64,000 bases of DNA from Sipunculus nudus (GCA_026874595.1 CM049314.1:3871318-3935317); one strand, 5' to 3'. Shown: positions 50,386-63,490, counted from the stretch's first letter. The notes: generated from the letters alone by a model not told the origin. Program-made: numbers and translations.

Positions 50386-51556
50386 GTAATCAAGATTACC
50401 TCGAACAAATGGATTGTTTCTTCCAAGGGAGTTATTGGTTCTTACCCTCCAATATATATTTTGTAAGAACTTTATGTGAACATTGGTTAAAAGCCGAGCA
50501 AAGGGGAATTATAGTACCCCGCCACACGGCGCAGGCGTAATTCACAGAAAAACACCCGTAAAAACACAACCCCTGCCAGCCAGTGTTAAAATCAATGGTC
50601 ACCTCTTATGATCGCCCCTCCACCAGTACCCATCAGATGCACTACGTGACTGGTGCAAACAATTTGATTCGTCCCATGAATAAGAGTGTACAATTTATTT
50701 ATTGAATTATATTAGGTACAAACAAAACAAATAAGAGCTTGTTTGCTCATGTGTATGTCGATTATATCAGCCAATCATACACGGATTCTGCTACAATTAA
50801 CAAGTTCGGCACCTGAGAAGCATACTGGTACCACACAATCTTAAAACGGTCAATATTAGCACTAATGGTTCCAGACATGATTTTATGGACGTATCAAAAT
50901 AACTAATATGATCGGCCATTTTGAAAAGACTTATAAGGTACCAATATGTCTTAATTATCAATCAGTCATAAAAGCTGAACCCGACAATTTGTATTGGGTC
51001 TAATATTGGATAATATAAGTTCCCCTTTCGTTACTGGTTACACTATAATTGCATGGTCACACTCTTATTGTGTCTTTATGCTTTATTAAATCTGATATAT
51101 TTATGTTCTATTAGATTTAATAATTCGATCATTCTCGGGAATTTATTGTTTTCTACATTTCATGTAATAGTTATGTGTCCACGATTATCAAAGCTTCCTT
51201 ACTCGAGTTTAATATCACAGCTTACAATTTTTTTCCAGTTTTCTGTGATTTCTCAAACACTGACACCAATAAAATTATCCATAGCATGTATTTCGTATTT
51301 AAAATTCTGATACTGTAAACCCCATTCACCCGAAAAAAACGTTAAATGATTATTTTCAAAGTATAGTACATTGTGATTGATATAGCAAAGTCTGCCTTAA
51401 GATGCAGGGACCATAATACATTCACTTTATAACTATAGAAATACGTGCTTTCTTTTGAATACAGTCACTTTAACCATAGAAATACGTGCTATCGTGATTG
51501 TCTCTATAGAGACTTGATCATCATAGAGGTATGTTATCTACCTATATACAAGACAA
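50386..51556. other. Intergenic stretch, no gene recognised
   Basis: AT-rich. The 85-codon frame at 51053-51310 is hydrophobic but has no recognised motif. A CTTTAnAACnATAGAAATACGTGCTnTC block is present twice (51426 and 51468), a small tandem duplication. Confidence 0.35.
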
Positions 51557-51970
51557 TAGTCCAGGTGCCAAAAAATGGGTATTCGAACCTGACCTTGTTT
51601 TATGGTCTACCCAATGTTTTTTTATGGTTATACCCTATTTTGTGGGTGCTAAATTAAAATCTGGATGATGCCACTCTGGCATCCTTGAGGGTTTGGAGAT
51701 ATTCAAGATGGCCGCCAAGATGGCTGCTAAATATGAAATCATCATATATTTGCAATTATATGGTGTATATATGTACTGCAAAGGGTTAATTTGCAATTAA
51801 TTTGGTAAGGAGATCAATTATGTGTAATACTGTGAACAACTAAAAAGTAAATCTTTGATTTTAAGCCAAAATGGCGTCCAAAATGGCCGCCGTAACATAT
51901 AAAGATCAATAAAACATATAAAACATTGGGCAGACCATAAAACAAGGTTCCACATCTGGCACCTGGACTA
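51557..51970. mobile_element. 414-bp MITE with long inverted repeats
   Basis: The left end TAGTCCAGGTGCCA and the following TTGTTTTATGGTCTaCCCAATG block (to about 51622) are repeated as the inverted complement at the right end (51913-51970), with TA at both borders. The arms are about 60 bp with modest divergence, and the left arm has a short extra insertion. There is no transposase. The centre contains AAGATGGCCGCC and AAAATGGCCGCC, themselves inverted with respect to the centre. It is probably a Tc1/mariner- or pogo-mobilised element, given the TA borders. Confidence 0.75.
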
Positions 51971-52125
51971 TAAAGGGCTGGTAATCTTAAACGGGTGTCA
52001 TCACTGCCGGTTGGTAGGCATAGCAAGGTGGCCATGTCAGTGGTGCTGTTTGCAAAGCTGGATGGTGTTAGCGGGATAGTCGGCTATCGGAGTGGTGATC
52101 ATAGCGGAATATTGTCTTGATAAGT

Positions 52126-52212
52126 ACATTCAAACCTGTCTGAAAGACCACGTCTAATAAGACCACCTCTCCATTAAGACCATCCTTTCATCTTATTTCA
52201 CAGGGTCCACTG
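52126..52212. mobile_element. Very short CAGT-ended element
   Basis: TACATTCAAACCTGTCTGAA on the left and an inverted, degenerate TACAGTGGACCCTGTG on the right frame an 87-bp unit containing AGACCACCTCT. It looks like a relative of the elements at 55362 and 59273. Confidence 0.45.
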
Positions 52213-52610
52213 TACAAGTCAATGGTCATACCCCACGAGAGGAAAATTTTCTGTTTTAGAGCTCTGGCCCAGTTCTTCACCACAAGGATGTTCCCTCTCG
52301 ATCCACCCAGGAGTGAATGGGAACTGGTCATTGGTGGCAAACAAATGTAGAACGATTAAACTTCTAGGGCCTATAATGGCTGCTTAAGTTTTATCTACAA
52401 GGGACCGAGAAAGCTCTAAGCCCCGAAATACAAGAAGGCAATGTGTAAAGTCGGATGAGACTGGCATTGTCGGTTATATCAGACTTCGAAACCAACCTTT
52501 CCCTTTCCTGTATGGTAAGTCTTCGTTATGCGTTAACAGCAAAGTTCGTAAGCAAGCAGCAAGACTATGACAAAAATCATTCAGAGTGTAAATGTCGAGT
52601 TGGTCTTTTT

Positions 52611-52874
52611 TCAACTCTCATTCATGGAAGTATGGGTCAGTTCCTCCATGGGTGGCGTTGTAAGTGCCCTTTTCTGCCTTCTTTGTAAGATATACGTCCA
52701 TATACTGCAGCATCCCCCTACAATCTGAACACCGCCATACACCAAGAACGGAACAGCGTAACTACCGGTGACGTCAACGATCCAACCTGAACGTAAATAT
52801 GGTACATTAAGAAAGATATATGCAATAAAAGGATTGCTGAATAAAAGGTATAATCATGCATTGACCATGGGAGG

Positions 52875-52925
<51 letters not shown>

Positions 52926-55900
52926 TTCTATATATAAGTCTTTTAAGTTGATACACTTTTGAGTTTGAAATCCTGTGTTCTCCGATCCGAACGCAACATG
53001 ATCTCGAATTCAAACTGTAACTGTTAAATTACCATAGATAAGTTTAACTTTAGTATATAGAGGTATGGCCGAGCATTAATGGGGAAATCCGATCAAACGC
53101 TTATACGTCACTTTAACACAATGGTTTTATTCAACTTTAAAAGTGGGACATCACCCGCTTTTCTTATCTCCCACTTACCAGCGAGAGGGGGAGCCATAAG
53201 CGTGGTCAGGCCGATACAGAACAGAAATAACCCTGTACCCGTGGCCAGCTTATCAGCAGGAATCAGGTCCCCTAATATCGCCATCTCCAGAGACACATAG
53301 CCAGCTATATCATGAAATAAACATGATGAATTTGCTAAACACTTTGGATGTAACCGACCCAGTTCGAGTTGTGCTTGTTTATATCATTTTATTTTATGCT
53401 AGTTTAATATTTAGAATTTTTTCTTGCGGAAACGCTCCTTATGAGATATGTTGTGAGCTCCCTTAATCAATTTCAAATTACAAATTCAACATGTGGAAAT
53501 TAAAGAGATAAATATTTTCATTATCCTAGTTATGAAATTAGCTACTTGTTAGCTGCAGCAGTTCGTGGCTGGTCTTCAGCCAATGCTGACGAACAACAGG
53601 GTGCAAAAAGCATATATGCAAATAATAGATTATCCTCTCCTTATTCAGATAAATCGGTAGAGGGTCAAAGTTCAAAGGCTCTGTGCAGTAAATTTGAATT
53701 TCGTTCAATTGCATACATCAGAGATTATACAGAATTAATTCTGCTGTTCTTTTTAACGCTAATTTAGGTCCAATCATGCAGTATTCAAATGTGTTTATTA
53801 TACAGTAACGATACATATTCAAATTGTATATAAAAATATGAAATAATTTGTAATAATCTTACCACTCGTGGCTCCAAATAAACCTGCGTAGACTGCAAAG
53901 AAAACGTATTGCTCAAAAAAGAAGAAAATGATACTGAGTGCACCAGCGAAAATACTGGTTGCTCCATGAGCCAAGGTCCTCTGAATGTCGATTTTATCCC
54001 CGAAAAAGCCGACAACTGGTCTTAAAGACCCACCACATATTCCAAATATGGTCATCACGGAGGCCGCTTTGAATTTGTCAGAACCAGCAGCGATGGCTCT
54101 AGCGGGGAGCAGGATAAACGGGATGACGTGGGCAGCGATAACTAGAGAATCTGAGATCAGATAAAGGGTTATCTTCATATCCTTCAAAAGATTTAGATCG
54201 AAAATGTCTAAAAGTTTTATGGTCCAATGGCGAGGCGTCGTGCGTTGTTCGTCTTCCGTTGTTATTGTTGATGTTGGTTGTTCTTCAGCAATGCCTTGTG
54301 GTTTTAATAATGCCCCTACTACGGCGCCGTTAAGCTGGATGCCGCCGAGTATTATCATAGCACCTCTCCAGCCGTAGGTGTCAATAAGAAATTGGCTCAG
54401 TTGAGGAGATACGAATGTTCCCAAGCTTAGACCAGTCATTGCCACGCCAACAGCAAGAGATCGACGCTTTTCAAAATATTCTAGAAGTGCTACAGTGGCT
54501 CCGATCCCAAAGGTTCCTGTCCCGACACCTTTTAAAAAAAATATGCAAAAGTTAACAATGCCTAATTAAGGCAACTGGAGATCCTGGGCTACCCAACGAG
54601 GTCTCGTCTGATTATGAGAACACTTAACTCTGTTGTCTAACCTTACTGATCTTAGCAAAGAAATTAGACCATTGGATTCTGCGATACTTTCGAAACCGTG
54701 TTTTCATTCACTTATTTGGCCCATATCCCCCCATAATCATTTATCTATAAGTGACTGTGCATGTGTGAATATTAAATGATGACGTTCCATAATCCAGATT
54801 ATTCGCTGGTTCCGAACCAAATCGAACCGATCCTTCAATTGACGATAACTGCTTTTATCAGCAAATTTATCAATGATCTTATTAAAATTTATCTCGCAAG
54901 AGTTTCAGCTTAAATATTATGTCTGGTTGTTTCTTATAATAACAAATAATTTAAGGGAATTGAAAACTTGAATTATTTTAGCAGGAAGACAAGGACCTCA
55001 TAGATCGTGAGGCTCTGGACTGTAGCCCGCTCAGTCTATTCGTACATCAGGCATGGATTGAAAATTTATAATTTGAAAAGATTCGTTGGAACACTGATAT
55101 TATATTTTTTTTATTTTTTTCAAATAATGTTTGCATTAATATATGTTATTTGTCCACTATAAATGGTTTGGCTATTGTCGAAGCGGAGTGATAAGAAACG
55201 ACTAAATGCGAAGTGATCCAAGCAATTTTTAAGATACGTTAACGTTTTATAAAGGCTGGCTTTGCTAATGATAAAGCTTAATGTAGTAGATTTGTAGGAA
55301 TATGAAAAATGACTATTTATTCAGACCTGCAAGAGTAGAATAGAGGCAAGGTATTTATATACAGTCAAACCTCGGCTAACGAACACCTCTGTTAGACGAC
55401 CACCTCAAAATAACGACCAATTGTTCACGATCAAATTTTGCTCTTTATATAAGACCTCGCTTACATGACCACCTCGAAAATGTTACCACATTTTCAAGAT
55501 CCCATTGGTGGTCATAATTCTGAGGTTTTACTGTAGCTGGTTTCATCTATATATTTTCAGCGAATTCAGTTGCAAGATCGGGATACATCATTACACCTCA
55601 TAATACCTGAAAAGTAATGGAGTAATACACGCAATTGCTATAAACTCACGAAAAGGATAAGTTAGTTTACAGGTAAACTTGATCAATCAATGTATGTTGA
55701 ATCCATACAATTTTATACTTTGTGTGGCCCAGCTCACCTGTTGCTATGAAAGGCCACATTCTTCTAGACAACACACACAACACAAAGTTGAAAGTTTACA
55801 ATGTAATGGACACAAGAACTTTTGAAATGATCTTGACGGAGGTGTTCTTGTTAGCTCCGACTACAAAATTAGTTTCTATTTTATTAAAAAAAAAAAGTTT

Positions 55901-57472
55901 TCAACAAAACTACATGTTACAAGATGATTCACTAACCTGTATCTATTGGAAAACGATGTCGGAAGTATATTAAACATAATTAAAACAGAACTGTAACATT
56001 TCACATTTTATGAGATGAGTTTTATATACGTCGTATAACTTCATCCAAACCTGGAAAGACACCATACAGTATGTTGACAAACATAATGTTGGTCGCAAAT
56101 CCGGAAGCAAATATTCCCAAACCAGTCAGTGTCCCTCCTGCCATCACGACAATACGGGTGCCGAACTTTTTAACTAGTGGTCCGAGGACGATACCTGCAC
56201 AAAATTGAACAGCCGATATTCGAATAAACGAGATTGCACTGTATTTATATTTTCTCTCCACTGTCTTCAAACTGTAGATGAAAACAGTTCTGTATTTCTA
56301 ATTTGTTAACAAATTTAGATATAAATTATATCCGATAATTTTAATAGCTTTATAAATATTATAAATATAAATATATTTTTAATATATTTTTATGTACCAT
56401 TCACAACTTTCAGATTATAGGTAATGTTTCTACGAACATTTTCTCAAATCTTTACAAAGGATATTCACTATAACGAATTAAATTCCTGAGAAAAAACATG
56501 TAAGTTATAATGAGACTTGGCATATATAACTATAATAAAGAGATAAATGTCCCTTGTCCAAAGTTGTGTATGTTTAATGTATATTGATGTAACCATTAAT
56601 TAAACAGAAAAGCGTGACCAACAAAACTGTTATTTAAAAAAAATAACGAACTAGGAATCATCAAGTATATCTTAATTAGGCAGTGCGTGGTAAGGCCTTA
56701 TACAGCAAAGTAGCAATAATATACGAATGCAACTTTAGGCAGTTTCTCGGACTTATGACCTTGCAATGAGGATAAATACAAAGACCCGCAGACAAGGTAA
56801 CAGTCGGGTCCACGTCACACTAGGAAATAAATGAGACGAGACGTGCCTAGTCCAAAACCCAAAAAAGTATCCTGCAGATGTATAAACACCCATGTTTGTG
56901 AACGTGAGCATTAAACATGGTTACCTCCATCAAAATATAAATAACCGATTACTCCGTAGATTTGTGTTTCGTGATACTATTTTCATGTAAGGTTGATCGG
57001 AATAGTTCTTTATGCCGGTTGTTTACTGTTGAACTGAAAGAAACATGTTTCAGGACGAAAGTAGCTGTGCTTTGTCTCCTGAAGTTTTGTTTTATTATGG
57101 ATTGGCAACTGATTTCATGTCACTTAACTATGAGTGAATAAAACCCTATGTTTATTCCCTTTGAACTGATGTCCATTGTGATGACCAAAAAAAAAAAAAG
57201 AAATGTTTATTCAGACAAACAATAAACATATTAAATAGTAAAAAAAAGCATGTTAAAGATATGTCATTACCAATAAGCCCTCCGATCCCAATGCTGAGTG
57301 ACCCTGGCATGGTAGCGGACGCCTTGGTGACCCGGAAGTAATCAATGAATTCTGGGAGAAAAATACCATACGACGTAAAATTCAGTGTAAACAACATGAA
57401 CGCCACGAACGTTGAAAGCAGAACCAACCAGGAGTAGCCACTGTCCACGGTGTGCTCCAATTTCCCCGCCAT
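52611..57472 (-). CDS. SLC16/MCT-like transporter copy D, five coding exons
   Basis: Coding exons: 57271-57472, 56051-56194, 53863-54528, 53179-53304 and 52611-52786, all GT-AG and phase 1, giving 437 residues. Start: the first ATG after a TGTTACAG acceptor, as in B and C, so an upstream leader exon is implied. The signature VDSGYSWLVLL lies in helix 1, EYFEKRRSLAVG in the loop before helix 5, and DTYGWRGAMIIL next. The central loop (about 193-216) is Thr/Glu/Gln-rich and differs from B and C. Helix 8 reads CGGSLRP: Gly281 stands in the place of MCT1 Asp302, with Arg285 kept. The tail is Arg/Lys-rich, then Pro/Glu. No lesion was seen, so this is a good candidate for a working carrier. It is expected to lie in a membrane with both ends cytosolic; the substrate is unknown. 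Confidence 0.85.
52879..52923. repeat. (AT)n microsatellite in intron 4 of gene D
   Basis: Alternating AT run about 90 bp upstream of the exon 5 acceptor (reading on the minus strand). Confidence 0.9.
55362..55533. mobile_element. TA-flanked CAGT-ended element (MITE) in intron 2 of gene D
   Basis: Left end TA-CAGTCAAACCTCGGCTAACG; right end TCTGAGGTTTTACTG-TA, the inverted complement of CAGTAAAACCTCAGA. Length 172 bp. The middle repeats GACCACCTCGAAA-type words. It resembles the elements at 26064 and 59273 in ends, size and target site. Confidence 0.75.
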
Positions 57473-57489
57473 TTTCTGACAGAGTCTGT

Positions 57490-58352
57490 AACAGATGATA
57501 CCGAAAAATTACATAATCGTCTTCTTGAGACGTCCAGAAAACAGCCCCTGAAGGGCGCCGCACGATATGTTCACCTTGTGCTCAAGAATGAAGTCAGCCG
57601 CTTAATTGATTAAAGTACGGTAAAAAAACATATGATTTACCATCCCAAAAAATCATCCCAATTATTTGTGCTAATCGTTTCCTATATTATTTGTAAACTG
57701 TTATCATTTCAGCATAATTTAATAACGTGTAACACGTTAACTTGTTTATATTAATTTATATTAATTGTTAAACAATTCGGCAGTTGTGCTAAACTGTCCT
57801 TACATGTTTTGCAAACATTTATCATTTCACCATAAATTTATAGCGTGTAACACGTAACTTGTTTATGTTAACAGCTCGGTAATTACAATTCAAACCACAT
57901 TATATATTTCATTTACCTTTCCACGCCTGTATAAAGGATATTGGTAGTACCTAAAGTTAATTGATATCAAGAATCAGGTGAAGCCAGCTACGGATACGAA
58001 GTGTCATGAAGTTTGTTTTGAAATGCATATGGTTGTTGTAAATTAAGATTTCATGGTATAATTATAAGCAGGTATTCCAATACTGAAAAGAAATGTACGC
58101 TGGGATTAGATCGATTGTGAAAAAAGGTCTGTTAAAGTCAAGTTATCAGATTCGGAAGGATTAGATAATTATTTTATATTAAAAACAGTTGATTCCATCA
58201 TTTGGATTAAATTTGTACTTCATATTTTTTTTACTTACGAAATAACTTCAGTTTTACATTTTCAACATATAAAAGTAGCTGAAGAAGCTTTTAGAAAAAT
58301 AAACTGAAACAAAAAAAATGTTTTAAATCAAGTGTTTCTTTGTGCTTTACTT
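57490..58352. other. Upstream region of gene D, leader exon not resolved
   Basis: A non-coding first exon is expected upstream. A possible minus-strand donor TTTC|GTAAGTAA occurs near 58234, and another, GAG|GTAAGATT, near 58722, but neither has a clear TATA box at the right distance. A TTATCATTTCAgCATAAtTTAATAaCGTGTAACACGT block is duplicated (57701 and 57820). Confidence 0.3.
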
Positions 58353-58355
58353 GTA

Positions 58356-58520
58356 CAGTAAACTTCCGAAATGCGGACACTGATAGGACGGGACATTTTG
58401 CCCGCAAATTGAGCGGTGACCTTAGTAGAGAGGTTAGCTTTCAAGGGACCGCCAGTAATTGGCCGTAAATAGTAGGTTTGCTCAGTACAGAGGTGCACGC
58501 AAGGAGAGGTTCCACACAGT
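58356..58520. mobile_element. CAGT-ended element, degenerate
   Basis: Left end TA-CAGTAAACTTCCGAAATG; right end near AGAGGTTCCACACAGTG, roughly inverted. The content (GACCTTAGTAGAGAGGTT, GGACCGCCAGTAATTGGCC) is of the pogo/Tigger-MITE kind. Ends are less certain than for 55362. Confidence 0.5.
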
Positions 58521-59272
58521 GAAGTTGGCCCCTCTTTTTGTGTTTCACTTCCGTGTCACTAGCAGGCTTTTGTACATGTATATATTTCAATATTTTCAAT
58601 TATTCATTGTGTCATGACACTAACGGTTGTCAATCGCAGTAACATAACATTAAAAAAGAGATGTTTTTAAGTTAATACAGGTAATAAAACCACCATGTCT
58701 AAGTTCAATATAAATCTTACCTCTATATTCCAGGTTCTTCCTTATTATCCACACAGACAAACTGATTTAAACAGAAACCAAATTTCACGAAAGAACAAAT
58801 CGTGGACAAATTTCAGGTAATGATGATAACATTGGTTTTCTGTTCCAAGTGCTTATTAATATGAATACTGATCATCCCACAGTGAGGTACAATATGACTA
58901 ACCAGCTTTGGTTGGTACTTTTGAGTAGTCGCCGATGACTGGTGTATAATAACTTTACCTTCGACTAGCAAAACGTTTCAGCACACATCGCGTTGAAAAA
59001 GGCGTAGGTATAGACAAACTGATTTTGCAGTAATGCTAAATCTGTCTGTTCCTGTGATGTTACAGGTGCAAATGACATACTTCAGCTGTCCCTAGACGCA
59101 TAAATGTAAACTGCTGCCCGTGGTTTAACAATCCAGGATCGATGTGAATACTGTTTTTATCAGGTCGCAAGAGTTCATATCCGTCGCTGCACAAAGCCTT
59201 ATTTAGCGGTAGGTCCACCTCACGAACCAGCAGCAGATAACAAAAGACATTGGTTCAGTAGCGCACATTGTA
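58521..59272. other. Intergenic between genes D and E, no gene recognised
   Basis: AT-rich. It contains the possible leader-exon donor of gene D near 58722 noted above, but nothing else supported. Confidence 0.3.
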
Positions 59273-59456
59273 CAGCAAAGCCTCGCCTAACAACCATCCC
59301 TGTTTAAGGACCACCTCGAAATAACAACCACTTGTCCACGGTACCTTTTTTTTCCTCTTTGTGTGACACCTCGCTCGGAAGAACTCCTCGAAATTGCAAC
59401 CAGTTGATCGAGAAAGTCGGATATAATACGTGATCGTAATTTCGAGGTTTAACCAG
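59273..59456. mobile_element. TA-flanked CAGC-ended element (MITE)
   Basis: Left end TA-CAGCAAAGCCTCGCCTAAC; right end GTAATTTCGAGGTTTAACCAG, approximately inverted. It shares CTCGAAATaACAACCA words with the elements at 26064 and 55362. Confidence 0.6.
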
Positions 59457-61077
59457 TTTCATAACGAAAAATATCTTTTTCTTTTGTAATTTAGTTTTCT
59501 GTCTTGCTCTTTCTGACTACACCTATATATCCATACCTGGATCCATAAAATGATTCCAATAATCTAAACTTATTAAAGACAGATCTTTACCGGCCAATAT
59601 GATGCACTGACCACATACATAGATTACAGTTGTATATATTATATTTCCATCTCTTATTCTTTAAAAACTGAAACAATATGTATATGTTCTTTAAGTCAGA
59701 ATGTATTTTAAAAAAAAATATATATATTAGCAGAGATTTCGCATTAACTTGGCATGCTTACACAATAAAGAAAATAAATTTAATAATTATAATAATATTA
59801 ATGATATTATTGTATTCAATAATGACATTAACACACTGTCAGTGAATGTGGTGTAGATACATATAACAAAAAAAAATCCTGTCATAATATATAAACATGC
59901 TATACTTAATTCGTGATCATTTAGATTAAGAAGGTAGACAGCTTCTCGGGATATTGAGCACATCATTTGTATACGACCAAAATTCCTTAACTTTAGTTAA
60001 CGTATCATCGCATTATATTAAGTTAAGAAATAACATTTAATAGCAAATATAACTTTTTAATAATAAATATCGAATTTTCCACACAGATGACATAGCATCT
60101 TGCATGAAAACATGTGTGTGCAAGTTAGATAACTTGTGACAACAGCTAAGTAAACCATACAGTACATATTGTTTCGGGATTCTAATACATGTTTATCATT
60201 AGACTCTCACACTGAATTCACCAGGAACTCCAACAAGATATTTTATTCATTGTCTCCTTGCAAACAATGACTTTGCCTAACATACAGTGAAAATTCTATT
60301 TCCTTTTGTATTGTAACAGATATACTTTATTGTAACTGCTTATCTTCAAATACCGATCTACCTACCCGATCAAGTCCTTCTGCGAGTCCGAATCTTTTGA
60401 AATCCTGAGTTGGGGTCTAAGTTCACAACTATTTCAAAGTGTTTTATTTACTGTTAAAACATATTCGTTTATCTAGATTTCCAATTGTTGGGTACAAGAC
60501 ACATCCTTTATTTGCCATTAGAAAAGGTTTAAATATCATAATTGTGTTATTACTTTACATTGTTTTAGAACTAGACGTGTATCATTGTGTAATTTATAGA
60601 ATCGGATACACTAGCAGTATACCAGTAATGCTACAAGCGCTTTGTGTACCCAACATGGCAGCCTCGTGAGCGGTTTCGATATTTTGTGAGGTTTGGTTTG
60701 ATAAGGCCCAATAAAGGCACGGTAATAGAAAGTAATTCGAGGACATTCTGTAGACGGGAATCTTCCTGCCAAGAGAGTTTGGTTACCATTTATAGACCGT
60801 ATCTTCAAAGTAGAATCCGGACGAACACTGGCAGTGACCGCGTTCTCATCCGCATATTATACTTAAATATTGTGTACAGTGAAATGTCATTGCGTTTACC
60901 TAGTCAAACCTGATCAACATAAATTTCATGAGGGTTAGAATGTCTGTAGTCGTTTCTCCGAATGCGAGTTCAGTCAGAGTCCAGGACCGTCCAGTATTAG
61001 TCTAAGGATTGGTCCTGGGAAAAGCAGACTCCAGTCTGGACGCGGGTCCAAGTGTTACCTCACTAATTCATTTTACA
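59457..61077. other. Intergenic between genes D and E, no gene recognised
   Basis: AT-rich, with no exon supported. Overlapping small frames at 60439-60913 on both strands have no motif. Confidence 0.35.
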
Positions 61078-63007
61078 CTACGTCACCATCTCGGACTGTC
61101 TTTTTGCGTCTAATACTTCTAACTCTTTTATATCTTCCGACAGAGATAATTTTAAGTTTTTCCTCTCTGATCTCTGCATGGCATACACCACGATGATTAA
61201 TAAACCTCCAAGGGCCTGGATTCCTCCAAATACTGGAAAAGGCACAGCGTAGCTTCCAGTATAATCGACTAGCAAACCTGAGAAATCGAATATATGTAAC
61301 AAGTAACATAAAAATGCATTTATGTATCAACAAATATATTTAAATATAATTAAATATAATGGAATCCAACCCGTTTTGGTCAAATCCAAAGTAAACTCCA
61401 CTACAACTTCAAGTACACATTTTTTGGCGAAAGTTTTTTTTTTTTTTGTTTTTTTTGCACAGTTGCCTTGTGAAAGAGTGAGGTCATATGATAAGCTTAC
61501 CTGCTAATGGAATAGCAATAATCGAGGTGGTGCCATAAGTGAACATCATAAACCCTGAGGCCTGTGAAATCTGGTCTAGCGTCACGATATCACCCATTAC
61601 CGCCCCGGCCACGGTGCTGTGACCAGCTGCAAAATGTGAAGTCCTACAGGTCGCGGGGAAATTTGTTAGAAGACATTTTATTCTACAAGAGTACAGGTGT
61701 AGCCATTTTTGCAGAAACAGGATCATTTCGGTATCGCAGATATTATGTACAGGAAACAAAACTGCAGAGACCAGCTGTGATATAAAAATATATACCATCA
61801 AGCGGATCAAATTGTTATCGGGTTAGTTTAAAGAAATTAATTTCTACACAATAACAACAAGATATCGTTGTCGTAATAAAAAATCAAACAAAATATAAGA
61901 CATTATGATAATGAAAATTAATGTAATACAAAATAATTTGAAAAAAGACCCAAAAGGACTTGCAGTAATTATGTAAATTATCTGATCATTCAGGACGGGG
62001 GAGTCACTTAGACGTCACACCATCCTTATAAAGGCAACAATAATTTTTTTCTTGAAAATCTGATAAATATAAATGGATTTAACCACACAATAATAGTAGC
62101 TTCGCCGTCTCGCAGAAATAATATAGTTTTGGCTATAAATTAATATGGTTTAAAAAGTTTATTAAAATAATAAAGAGCCGATTTAACAGATAGAATTTGT
62201 TCTTACAGTATCCACTTTGACGATCGTTTTCAAGATCATCCCCTTTTAATTAGTTTAGTCCTGTTTGTGACATTTCCATTTGTGTTATCACTCTATTGTC
62301 TATTGTTATTATACAGAATAAAAAATGAATAATATATTTAAAACATTTATATATTTTCTTACCTCCAATTGCTCCAGAAAATCCCGAGTAAATGGCGAGA
62401 GAAAGAAAACTTTTCAGCCAATAGCTGCACGCGTTCAGAGTCCCAACCAAAATGGCGGAGCCGGCCATGAGGAGAGCTTTATGATTCTTGAGCAAGTCTC
62501 CGAAAATCCCGCAAACGGGCCGACCCACCCCACTGGCAAGTCCCATGACAGACACCAGATAGACGGCTTGGTTTTTATTTGTTCCCAGTGAGATGGCCCT
62601 TGCAGGCAATAATATATACGGCATCATATGCCCAACACCTATCACACCAATGGCTATATAAAACAGTACCAGCTTAATATTCTTCAGTATTGTCCAGTCA
62701 AAGATATCAGTGCAGCGACACCTACATCTATTGCTGGGTTTCTCTTCCTTTACAGATATGGAGTTTGATGTCTTGACTGGCCGCAAGAGGGCGCCAAAGA
62801 CTAGACCATGTAGTTGTACGGCGCTGGTCACCAAGAGTGCCCCTCTCCACCCGTAGTGGTTAATGAGATGTCGAGTAACCTGAGGACCGGCGAATGTCCC
62901 AACGCTAAGTCCGGCAGCTTGGATCCCCAAGGCAAGGGATCGGCGCTTCTTGAACCATCTGAGGATCGCAACCATGAACCCGACTCCGTAGCAGCCCACC
63001 CCCAATC
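61078..63007 (-). CDS. SLC16/MCT-like transporter copy E, exons 3-5 only
   Basis: Exons 62363-63007 (645 bp), 61501-61626 (126 bp) and 61078-61277, all GT-AG phase 1; exons 1 and 2 lie beyond the right edge. Exon 3 encodes RWFKKRRSLALGIQAAGLSV and NHYGWRGALLVTS, then a Cys-Arg-rich loop (RCRCRCTDIFDW), a PYILLPARAI helix, and ASGVGRPVCGIFGD (helix 8: Arg kept, Ser where MCT1 has Asp). Exon 4 encodes AGHSTVAGAVMGDIVTLDQI; exon 5 encodes LLVDYTGSYAVPF and ends in a long Lys/Glu-rich tail. It is clearly more divergent than A-D, which resemble each other, but has the same intron positions and exon 4 length. So it is an older member of the same tandem family. No lesion was seen in the part present. 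Confidence 0.8.
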
Positions 63008-63429
63008 CTAGGAAAAAATAAAAGCATCCTTCATCCTGCCCCAGAATGACTTCTTCATAAAAGGGTCGTGGATTAGTTTCATGATTTTCCAATGGAGTGA
63101 ATCCATCATAGTAGATATCGATATTTATTCATAATGCATTAAAACGACATAATCTTAATTGAGGGATTCAATATACTAGCGGTATATAAACATCGATACG
63201 ACCTATGACGTCCCGGTTTAAGTGTGTACGCAAATGATAGCCCCCATGAGCGGTTTCTATGGGGGCAAGGGGAAGCGAAACGAACGTATTTGGAGGACAG
63301 CTTCCAGAAGAATTTCTATCTGTAGAAGAAGTTGGTGGCAAAGGGACTTGTATGATGTATCGACAACGTTTAAAGCGGAATAACGCTTTTTTGCACCTCA
63401 CCCAAATCCTCAGTTTAAAGTAGAATTAA

Positions 63430-63490
<61 letters not shown>

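Noticed and set aside
62250-63092. A 280-codon minus-strand frame treated as one protein for copy E
   Set aside because: Its first 28 codons and the codons after GAIGG are intron; acceptor at 63008 and donor at 62363 fit the shared gene plan.
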